From: Azolla caroliniana
Taxonomy: Eukaryota; Polypodiophyta
DNA length: 64,000 nt
Direction: 5' to 3'
NCBI GenBank assembly: GCA_043228905.1
Contig: JBHGNT010000016.1
Location: 15,252,001-15,316,000, forward strand
In this document: positions 30,631-39,401 of the stretch, one piece after another
How positions within the stretch are numbered: the first letter of the stretch is position 1
How the letters are laid out: each line of letters begins with the position of its first letter
Notes under the pieces: model-generated
What the model was told of the DNA's origin: nothing
What the model saw: only the letters and a program-made list of their open reading frames with translations
Databases searched by the model: none
Position numbers and translations under genes: made by a program

Positions 30631-32676
30631 TTGGAAGACTCATTTGGTGGCATGTTCATATTAATCGGCTCCAACTACTCGGTGTGGAAGTCGAAGATGC
30701 AGGACATGCTCGTGTGCAAAGACCTGTGGATGTCGGTGCAGTTTGGAGATAAAAGGCCAGACAAGATTGATACATCGACTTGGGAAGTCATGCATCTGAA
30801 GACGGAAACATATATAAGGTCTATACAACAACTTTGATGAAGAGACGAGTGTCGACGTCCTCTAGAAGAAGATTGGCGTAATGTTCGAGAACAAGAATGC
30901 CGTAAACATATTCTCTGTTTTCGGGAAAATCGTGAGACTCCTGTATCAAGACGGCTCTAGCATGGCGGAGCACATTAATGCCTTCCAAGGACTGATGAAT
31001 CAAACCACCTCTCTGGAAGTGCCTCTTGCCGACGAGGTATTAGCATTGTTGTTGCTGGACCCATTTCGAACAGCCGGGAAACACTGGTTGTCACATTGAG
31101 GAATGCGGGACCGCAAGGGAAACACTTATCCCTAGAGCAGGTGAAGTTGAGCTTGTTGAATGAAGAAGCTCGCCGCAAGGACCGAGAGTCCAATACCAAC
31201 ACGAAGGTCCTCATCACAGAGAGTGACACAAATCGAGGAGGCCGAAATCGAAGATCCTAGAATCGAGATAAGTCGGGGACAAGGTCGAAGTCGAGGGGAA
31301 GGCCCACATGCTTCTATTGTGGGAAGCCAGGGCACTTTTAAAAGAATTGCCGAAACTTTTGAAAGGAGAAAGGGGGAGTTGATGGTGTAGAGCCAAAGAA
31401 AATGCCCGAACAGAATGAACACCTCATCAATCGTTGCGAGTGAACAGGAGTTGTTGTTCATTAGTGAACAAAATGAGGTCAATCTCGCCGGCGAAGAATC
31501 GACATGAGTGGTCGATTCGGGTGCATCATTTCACCTAACCCCCGACCGAAAGTGTTTCTCATCATACAAGGCCTAAGACCATGGTCTTGTAATAATGGGA
31601 AATGAAGGAGCATGCCAAATCATAGGCATTAGAGATGTGTGTCTGATGACATCGACCAGGTGGAGACTAGTGCTAAAAGATGTCCGGCGCATTCTAGAAG
31701 TTCAATTGAACTTTATATTCATCCGGTTAGCTGGATGACGAAGGCTACATGGGTGGCATCCAAAATTGCGTCATGAAATTTTGCAAGGGGAGCTAGATCG
31801 TAGCTCGAGCCCGGAAAACCAACACACTGTACATAATGAATGTACGATTATGCCGAGGGGAAGTGAACGTGGCAGCTGACACAGCAAGTGAGTTGTGACA
31901 TAAGAGGCTATGCCACATGAGTCTGAAGGGAATGCAAATGCTAGCCGAAAAGGAACTCCTACCGGAGTTAAAGAAAGTGCATCTAGGTAAGTGTGCCGAT
32001 TGCCTGGCCAACAAACAAAACAAAACCGCATTCCGACCGAGGTTCCCAATCAGGAAAAAAATGCCGCTGGAACTCATGCATACGGACGTATGCAACATGG
32101 ACACAAAGTCGCATGTTGGTTCACAGTATTTCGTTACGTTCATAGATGACTGTAGCCGAAAGTTGTGGACTTCCGTGCTGAAGGTGAAGGATCAAGTATT
32201 ATCCGTCTTCAAAGAGTTCCGAGCGAGGGTCGAGAGGGAAACCGGCCGAAAATTGAAGGCAGCTCGAGAGGATAATGGCGGAGTATATCACAGACCATTC
32301 GAAGAATATTGTCGAGCATAGGGAATCCCTCTGGAGTATTCTGTGCCGAAGACGCCAGAACTTAGAGAGCTAGCCGAGCGAATGAACACAACTATCATGG
32401 AGAGACTCTGATGTATGTTGACACACGTGAAATTGCCGAAGATATACTGGGCCGAAGTGTTGATGACAATCATTAGTGTGATATACAGATCTCCCTCTAT
32501 CCCACTGGAATGGGACATACCACAAAGGGTATGGTCTGGCAAAGAGGTGTCATATCGGCATCTAAGAGTATTTGGTTGCCTGGCCAATGCACATATAGCT
32601 AACGACCAGAGGGGGAAACTCGATCCCAAGAGCCGACCATGGATATTTCTCGGATACGGTGTCGAGTTGTTATGCG
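30631..32676 (+). pseudogene. Copia 2: gag, protease, integrase, start of RT
   Basis: Plus-strand remains. Gag: GMFILIGSNYSVWKSKMQDM. A knuckle remnant reads CFYCGKPGHF (about 31313). The protease VVDSGASFHLTPDRKCFSS lies near 31512. Integrase comprises a zinc-binding part (HLGKCADCLANKQNKTAF) and a core with HTDVCNMDTKSHVGSQYFVT and FIDDCSRKLWTSVL. The post-integrase stretch LPKIYWAEVLMT and RVFGCLANAH follows. Stops and frameshifts are numerous. The element is cut at 32676/32677 by the LTR of F2; the rest is not seen in the window. Confidence 0.85.
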
Positions 32677-32852
32677 TGTGCATGTAAAAGCGGCGGGACC
32701 ACGGGGGTCTCGGACCAAGGAGCGTGAGAAAGAAGAGAGAGAGAGCGCGCAGCTTGTAGAAACACAGAGGGAGAAAGAGAGAGAACAAAGTCTTAATTAC
32801 AAAATCAATATCGATTACAACCGGAAAGCCGGCAATGGACCCAACTCAAGCG

Positions 32853-32887
<35 letters not shown>

Positions 32888-32917
32888 GACTGCACTGTGG
32901 AGCCTCTGCCGGAAGCA
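32677..32917 (-). repeat. F2 3' LTR, terminal part
   Basis: The 241 bp at the LTR 3' end (minus strand), with the outer border TGTTATGCG at 32677 (plus orientation). It contains a (CA)n run. It continues at 42459 after element D. Confidence 0.75.
32859..32884. repeat. (CA)n microsatellite
   Basis: About 13 CA units within the F2 LTR. Confidence 0.95.
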
Positions 32918-33335
32918 TGTTACCGGCCGGCAAGGAGTCCAAAATACGGAGTGAAGGAATTAATTAAGTATGGTTGTAAATAAGCATAGTATGGACGGAC
33001 GGACTGGAAACGGTATGCCGTTCCAGATCCGGACGGATCCCGAATAGGTGCGATATGCACCGTTTTGTACTACGGGCCGGAAACCTATTTAAAGGCCCGG
33101 ACCCCATTGTAATCGCAGCGGATAATTAATAGAGCATATGGTGTTATACTTCTGTGTTGATTTCCGTTCTATACTTACTGTGATATCTTACGCGTGTAAT
33201 TAACCAAAGCACTCTAATCGTGTAACTTACGTAAGTTGGTGTAATCGTTGAATCTTAATCCTATGCCGTAATCACCCTTTGGTGAAGTGTCTCCGTGACA
33301 CCTTGTGTTAGGCCTTGTCCGGTCAGAGAATAACA
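32918..33335 (+). repeat. 5' LTR of element D
   Basis: 418 bp, TGTTACCGGCC to GAATAACA. U3 contains an imperfect inverted repeat GGAAACGG/CCGTTCC (about 33007-33026) and CGGACGGATCC blocks. A TATA-like TATTTAAAGG lies near 33087-33096. Confidence 0.95.
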
Positions 33336-33341
33336 CAGTTT

Positions 33342-33357
33342 TGGCGACCACGATTCC
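33342..33357 (+). promoter_or_regulatory. Candidate primer binding site of element D
   Basis: TGGCGACCACGATTCC, six bases inside the 5' LTR. It begins with TGG as expected for tRNA priming; the tRNA species is not identified. It shares the TTTGGC start with the candidate site of element A. Confidence 0.55.
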
Positions 33358-33386
33358 TGCTTTCTCGCAGCGAACGACAGTAATGG

Positions 33387-36300
33387 ATGACTAGACCAAC
33401 GCACGACCTGGTTACAGACCGAGCTCGACGCCTCGCCGAACGGCAAAGACGGCGTGAGACTTTCCAGCAAGCAGCGCACGAAATTCGCTCAGATCGTTCA
33501 TTCTCCAACGAGATCCGGAGAGTCGCGGAGGAATCTCTTCGGTTACAGCAAACTCGCGACCAGGACGACGGAAGCAGTCTAAGTAGTCTCCGGGAAACCG
33601 AACGCCTCCTGGAGGCGCTGGCAAGCGGAGAAAACGAGGCAGAAGCCTTTTCAGCCTACGAATCGGATTCCGAAGGGGGATACAGCGTGCACACGAACTA
33701 CCGGAGCAGCAACGATACCCCCGGCGGTCCGGAGGACGATGGGTCGGATACCGTGCCGACTCCAGAACCGGAACCGCAAACGGAAGCCGTCAACCCACCA
33801 ACACCGGAAGTGGAAGAAGCAAAGCCACCGACACCAACGAAAGAGCCGGCAAAGGTACCGGAAGACGAGCCGGTGAAAGAACCGGAAAAAGAACCGGAAG
33901 AGGAACCGGAAAAAGCACCGGCAAAACAACCGGAAGTGGAACCGGAGAGGAAACCGGAAAGATATCAACAAACGCCACTAAACCGCGGCCTAATACTGGA
34001 CGACGACATGCCGTTCCAATCCTCAAAGTATCGCGATGATCCGGACGCGGAAGCGCATGTTCATGCCTTCGAGCAGACATGGGAAGCAAATCACACGTCC
34101 CAGCGAATGACACCGGAGGAAGAAGAATGCTCGAAGGTAGCGGAATTCGGGGTCACGTTGGAAGGACCAGCGACACGATGGCGGCGGACGCAGGACCCGG
34201 CGACCATCACAACCTTTGCAGAATTAAAAGCAAAATTCTTGCATTTTTTCCACAAGGAGGTCGACCAGACGACAATGGTGGGCCTGTTTTATACGATCCG
34301 ACAGGAGGCAGGGGAAAGCATTCCCCAATTCGTCATCCGTTTCCAACGAATGCATAGCCAGCTTGCCCGTGCACCCCCGGAGGAGGAATTACGGACGATA
34401 TTTTTGAACGCACTCCGGGAACCGTTACGCACGGTGTGTACGGTAATCGACTTTCGAGGAAGCACCATTGACCAGGTCATTGACCGGGTCAGAGAAATGG
34501 AAAAGTCAAGCTCATGGCTTACACTGAGAACACTGCAACGGGCGTTACCCACCGAGGAAGATCTCCGGTTCCGGCAGGCAATTCAATGCACAATCTGCTT
34601 GAATGCCAGACACTCGGCAGTGGAGTGCACCATGCGAACCCAGTGTGTGATTTGTCAATCCAAGAGTCATACAACAGACCGGTGCGAGTATAACCTGCTA
34701 AACCGACAAGCACCACCCGTCCGATGGATCGAGCCAAGAAGCAGCCGAGACGAAGATGAAGATCGTTGGCAAAAAATGAACCGGTACCGACCGGCACAGG
34801 ATGTCCGGTACGGAGACAGACAAGAAAATGATGGCCGGTACGGGAATCAGCATGATAACTACGACCGGTATGAGCGATCGGACCGCTATCGGGAGTCCAA
34901 CAGACGACACGAGCAATACGACAGAGACCATTCCCCTGGTTACCGAAGGCACCAGGAGGACTACGGCCGATTTTACGATCCACCACGACCGGACTACCGA
35001 AATAAAAATAAGAATAATAAGAAACGGAATTTCAAGAAAGGTGGTCACACTAGGGACCCGGAACATGGAACCCCAAGGAGCCAACCGGCACAGAACGCAC
35101 CACTCACTACGGGACCGACTCCGGATACCAGCAATGCTGAATCCAACAATACCCGTAAAGAGTACTGCTATTACTGCAGGCAGCAAGGCCACTACAGTAA
35201 CCAGTGCCCGGCAAAGAGCTACAATAAACGACCAGCAGTTAATATGGTGGTTCCGGAAGTGGCGGATATACAGCAAGTAACCACACGGTCGAAAGGCATG
35301 GCCAAAGAGTGGGAAACACAAGAGGCCATACGAAAACAGGCGACGGAATGGGTAAAGGAAGCCAATGAAAGGAACGTCGCGGACGCGGAACGGCAAAAGG
35401 CGAATATCATAGGGAGTGCCGGCGCTGGCCACGCAGAAACCGAGACATGGCAAGCACTGCAAGAATGTCAGATCACGTTGCCATTAGGAAGACTCTTGCA
35501 GCTCGTGCCGCGATTTACGGAAGGACTAAAAACGGTCATGACAGACGGTATAGCCCCACCAGCACCAGTCCTCATCTCGAATCCGGAGGAGGGACCGACG
35601 GTGGTGGACACTAGTAGTCCGGTGATTACAGCTATTGTCAAAGGGCACGAACTTCCCGGCACTGTAATCGATGGAGGTTCCGAGGTGAACGTAATAAGCC
35701 TCCGCACGTGTGATGCCTTGGGTATACATGAATGGGAGCCATGTCCGTTCTGGCTACGGATGGCGGATACGAGCTCTGTACGGCCGACGGGCTTAATATG
35801 GAAATTGGAGGTCACCATAGGAGGTCACACGTTTCACATCTCGGCTGTAGTGTTGCAGCTACAGGCGCAAGGCGCGTACCCACTGTTGCTGGGCAGACCA
35901 TGGTTGAAAACAACACACATCAAGCAAAATTGGCGGAAAAATATGATTACCTTCCGGCGCGGAAAAGCCAAGGTCCGGGTACCGACACAACCACGGACGA
36001 GCAACGGTAAGGAATGCACACCGTTGTATGCGGAATGCGTGAACATGCTTGAAGGGTTGGCAGACGACGAAGAAGCCCAGTACTTGGAGGAACACCCGAA
36101 GATCGTACCACTCTTCGAGATTGACGTAGCTGAAGCCGTAGCGCCATACTTGCCGCAGCGGGACGACACCGAAGCCGAACCAGACAAAGATTCGATTCGG
36201 GAATTACGGCAAGCACAGGAAGCATTGGAACGGGAAATGGCCGTTTCCCAACGGGTAAAAACATCCCAGCTCGACGAAGTGAACCTAGGAAGCAAGGACG

Positions 36301-39300
36301 AATCAAAGCCGGTACACATCGCCAAAGAAATGAAGCCGGAAGATAAAGCGGCGATGATCAAACTTCTCACGGAGTTTCGCGACGTATTCGCCTGGTCATA
36401 CGAAGACATGCGAGGGCTGGACCCTCAATTATATCAGCATCAGATCCACTTAGGCAAGGACGCGAAACCAGTGGCGCAAAGACGTTACCGAATGAACCCC
36501 AACTACGCCGCCAAAGTGAAGGAGGAAATCGACAAACTCCTAAGAGTGGGCTTCATCCGGCCGGTAAAGAAAGCGACGTGGCTGAGCCCCATCGTCGTCG
36601 TCCCAAAGAAGAACGGTAAAATCCGCGTGTGTGTAGATTACAGGAAACTAAATGCAGCCACAATTACGGATGCATTCCCTCTTCCGTTCACGGATGGAGT
36701 ACTGGATGCCGTCGCCGGCCATGAAGTTTATAGCTTTCTAGACGGGTTCAGCGGTTACAATCAAATCCGGATGCACCCTGACGACCAGGAGAAGACAGCG
36801 TTCGTCACCGAATGGGGGGTGTTTGTGGCCGAAGTAATGATGTTCGGCCTAAAAACGGCACCAGCAACTTTCCAGCGAATCATCATGGAGATCTTCGGCG
36901 AATACATTCCTGCCTTCATGCAGGTTTTCCTGGATGATTTTGCAGTCTATAGCCGGGGAAAAGACCATTTGCAGCACCTACGATTATGCCTTGAAAAGTG
37001 TAGGTTATACCGGCTAAGCTTAAACCCAGCAAAATGCATCTTTGGGGTTTCAAGTGGAATCTTACTGGGACACATTGTAAGTAAGGAGGGCATTGCGGTC
37101 GACCCGGACAAAGTAAACGCGATACTAGGGGCACCGGCGCCGAAAACGGCCAAAGCACTAAGCCGATTCTTAGGACAGATCCGGTGGCACAGCCGGATGC
37201 TCCGTCACTTGGCTGACTTGGCTACACCATTACACACCGCGGTACATCGGACACCGTTCCAATGGACGGATACGGAGGATAAGGCATACAATGCCCTGAA
37301 GGTACTTTTGTCGCAAGCACCCGTCGTGCAGCCTCCGGATTGGAGCAAGGAATTTCATGTGTTCGTGGACGCTTCCGACATCGCTATCGGCAGCACCTTA
37401 ATGCAACTTACGGAGCCTAAATGGTACCGGCCGGTATATTACGCCAGCCGGAAGCTGTCCCAAGCGGAGAAGAACTATTCGACGACGGAACGGGAGGCCT
37501 TGGGCATGATCTACAGTGTCACAAAGTTTCGGCATTACCTATTGGGAAGGAAGTTCTCCTTTCATGTGGATCACTCGGCGCTCCTGTACTTAGTGTCCAA
37601 GGCATCCCTGACCGGTAAGTTGGCCCGTTGGACCTTGCTGTTGCAGGAGTTCGAATTCGAGATCTTCCACCGGCCCGGTATCCACCATGCCGTAGCAGAC
37701 TACCTAAGCCGGTTAGAGTCCGAAGAATCAGGCGACGGAGTATCGGATGAATTCCCGGACGCAGAGTTATTCCGTATCACCCCGGAAACGGCAGCGGACG
37801 ACACGGTGGCATCAGAAGATAGGTGGCTGACAAACATGCACCAGTTCCTAAGCACGGGCCTGCCACCGGAGGAAATGAACCGGGACGAGAGGAAACGACT
37901 CGCGGTGCAGAGCCACAATTTCTGTCTGTTACGGGACACTCTCTACCACAAAGGAGCAGATGGAATATGGAGACGGGCAGTCCGTAGTGACGAGAAACAA
38001 GTAATCTTACGGGAAGCACACTGTGGGGTTGCCGGAGGACACTATGCCGGGGAAGCGACGGCAAGAAAAGTATGGCAGAGCGGCTTATGGTGGCCCACGA
38101 CGTTAAAAGACGCCGTCAAGTATGCTAAGGAATGTGACCTATGCCAACGAATGGGCCAGCCTACGGAGCAAGCACGGATGCCACACCAACCGGTACTTCC
38201 ACTAGAGCCATTCCAGAAGTGGGGGTTGGATTTTGTCGGACCAATCAAGCCACCGGCAATGAGAACGGGTAATCGTTATGTCATCGTGGCAACAGATTAT
38301 TGCATTAAATGGGTGGAGGCTAAGGCCTTGAGAGACAATACCGCATCCACAGCAAAATTCCTGTACGAGAACATTTGGTGCCGATATGGATGTCCGATTG
38401 AATTAATCAGCGACCAAGGAGGGCACTTCCTCGGCCAGGTAGTGGAAAGCTTAACAACGTTCTATGCCGTGGTCCATAAACGGAGCACACCGTACTACCC
38501 ACAAGCGAACAGGTTAGCAGAGTCCACCAACAAAACGCTGCAGAACATTCTCCGCAAAATCGTCAATGAAAACCGGACGGACTGGGATACAAAGCTCCAT
38601 AGCGCGCTATGGGCGTACCGAACGGCATACAAAACAAGTATCCGGACAACGCCGTTCCGGTTAGCGTTCGGCTTAGAGGCGGTCATGCCGGTGGAGTTTC
38701 AGGTACCAAGCTTATGGATCCAACTACGGGAACGGCTGAATGAAAAGGAGTCGGAGGAAATGCGGCTAGCAGCACTATGCGAACTGGAGGAGCAACGGCT
38801 GGCCAGCATCCTACACATGGAACTGGAGCGACGACGACGGAATGCGTTCGTTGACCGTCACCGTAAGGGTAATGAAAAGATGTTCGAAATCGAAAAGCCA
38901 GTGCTAGTATTCCAAACAAGGATGGGCAAGATGCCGGGTAAACTCTGGTTCAGATGGACAGGCCCGTATTGGCTGACACAGGAATACAACGGGTCCTATC
39001 AATTAGGGACACTTGCCGGTGAAGTACTAGGCAAGTGGGTCAACGGTTTTAGATTAAAGCCCTATAAAGGACCGATGCCAAGTTACTTAATACTAAATCG
39101 GTACACGACGTGCGCATGCTCGAAAAAGGCGCCAAGACGCACAGAGAAAAAGAAGAGCGCATGGAGACCTTCTTTTTTCGCGAGCCAAGAAGCACAGAAG
39201 CACCAAGGCAGTGGAAGCTTAGCAAACGCGAACCTGCACTCAGAGAACCCCCGCGTTCAGAACGTTCTCTCTCTCGCTCTCACTCTCATCACCACTCTAC

Positions 39301-39401
39301 CTCGCCATCTTTCCTCGACCTCGAAGCAGACATGGAACCACAAACGCTGTCGGAAGCGGCCAGGAAATGGTTCAGGCAACACGGACTGGATGGGTTCTTG
39401 A
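33387..39401 (+). CDS. Gag-Pol polyprotein of element D
   Basis: A single 2004-aa frame. A Pro/Glu-rich N-terminal region (about residues 120-200, with repeated EPEKEPE-type blocks) precedes the capsid-like domain (210-340). Two zinc-binding regions follow: CTICLNARHSAVECTMRTQC (about 401-425) and a classical knuckle CYYCRQQGHYSNQCP (about 593-607). The protease has active site VIDGGSEVN (D762). RT (about 1050-1250) holds VVVPKKNGKIRVCVDYRKLN and catalytic FLDDF (1181-1185). One RNase H follows (FHVFVDASDIAIGS, from 1322). Integrase has an HHCC zinc module (1545-1590) and catalytic core WGLDFVGP, ISDQGGHF, LAEST (about 1610-1714). The residues after about 1910 overlap ORF2 in another frame. 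Polyproteins of this kind are cut by their own protease and carry out particle assembly, reverse transcription and integration. The first ATG after the primer site is taken as start. Confidence 0.93.
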   Translation: MTRPTHDLVTDRARRLAERQRRRETFQQAAHEIRSDRSFSNEIRRVAEESLRLQQTRDQDDGSSLSSLRETERLLEALASGENEAEAFSAYESDSEGGYSVHTNYRSSNDTPGGPEDDGSDTVPTPEPEPQTEAVNPPTPEVEEAKPPTPTKEPAKVPEDEPVKEPEKEPEEEPEKAPAKQPEVEPERKPERYQQTPLNRGLILDDDMPFQSSKYRDDPDAEAHVHAFEQTWEANHTSQRMTPEEEECSKVAEFGVTLEGPATRWRRTQDPATITTFAELKAKFLHFFHKEVDQTTMVGLFYTIRQEAGESIPQFVIRFQRMHSQLARAPPEEELRTIFLNALREPLRTVCTVIDFRGSTIDQVIDRVREMEKSSSWLTLRTLQRALPTEEDLRFRQAIQCTICLNARHSAVECTMRTQCVICQSKSHTTDRCEYNLLNRQAPPVRWIEPRSSRDEDEDRWQKMNRYRPAQDVRYGDRQENDGRYGNQHDNYDRYERSDRYRESNRRHEQYDRDHSPGYRRHQEDYGRFYDPPRPDYRNKNKNNKKRNFKKGGHTRDPEHGTPRSQPAQNAPLTTGPTPDTSNAESNNTRKEYCYYCRQQGHYSNQCPAKSYNKRPAVNMVVPEVADIQQVTTRSKGMAKEWETQEAIRKQATEWVKEANERNVADAERQKANIIGSAGAGHAETETWQALQECQITLPLGRLLQLVPRFTEGLKTVMTDGIAPPAPVLISNPEEGPTVVDTSSPVITAIVKGHELPGTVIDGGSEVNVISLRTCDALGIHEWEPCPFWLRMADTSSVRPTGLIWKLEVTIGGHTFHISAVVLQLQAQGAYPLLLGRPWLKTTHIKQNWRKNMITFRRGKAKVRVPTQPRTSNGKECTPLYAECVNMLEGLADDEEAQYLEEHPKIVPLFEIDVAEAVAPYLPQRDDTEAEPDKDSIRELRQAQEALEREMAVSQRVKTSQLDEVNLGSKDESKPVHIAKEMKPEDKAAMIKLLTEFRDVFAWSYEDMRGLDPQLYQHQIHLGKDAKPVAQRRYRMNPNYAAKVKEEIDKLLRVGFIRPVKKATWLSPIVVVPKKNGKIRVCVDYRKLNAATITDAFPLPFTDGVLDAVAGHEVYSFLDGFSGYNQIRMHPDDQEKTAFVTEWGVFVAEVMMFGLKTAPATFQRIIMEIFGEYIPAFMQVFLDDFAVYSRGKDHLQHLRLCLEKCRLYRLSLNPAKCIFGVSSGILLGHIVSKEGIAVDPDKVNAILGAPAPKTAKALSRFLGQIRWHSRMLRHLADLATPLHTAVHRTPFQWTDTEDKAYNALKVLLSQAPVVQPPDWSKEFHVFVDASDIAIGSTLMQLTEPKWYRPVYYASRKLSQAEKNYSTTEREALGMIYSVTKFRHYLLGRKFSFHVDHSALLYLVSKASLTGKLARWTLLLQEFEFEIFHRPGIHHAVADYLSRLESEESGDGVSDEFPDAELFRITPETAADDTVASEDRWLTNMHQFLSTGLPPEEMNRDERKRLAVQSHNFCLLRDTLYHKGADGIWRRAVRSDEKQVILREAHCGVAGGHYAGEATARKVWQSGLWWPTTLKDAVKYAKECDLCQRMGQPTEQARMPHQPVLPLEPFQKWGLDFVGPIKPPAMRTGNRYVIVATDYCIKWVEAKALRDNTASTAKFLYENIWCRYGCPIELISDQGGHFLGQVVESLTTFYAVVHKRSTPYYPQANRLAESTNKTLQNILRKIVNENRTDWDTKLHSALWAYRTAYKTSIRTTPFRLAFGLEAVMPVEFQVPSLWIQLRERLNEKESEEMRLAALCELEEQRLASILHMELERRRRNAFVDRHRKGNEKMFEIEKPVLVFQTRMGKMPGKLWFRWTGPYWLTQEYNGSYQLGTLAGEVLGKWVNGFRLKPYKGPMPSYLILNRYTTCACSKKAPRRTEKKKSAWRPSFFASQEAQKHQGSGSLANANLHSENPRVQNVLSLALTLITTLPRHLSSTSKQTWNHKRCRKRPGNGSGNTDWMGS

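Noticed and set aside
33412-38919. Many long antisense frames within D Gag-Pol (for example 34698-35462, 254 codons)
   Set aside because: They mirror a strongly coding, GC-rich plus-strand frame, have no motifs and are explained as shadows.
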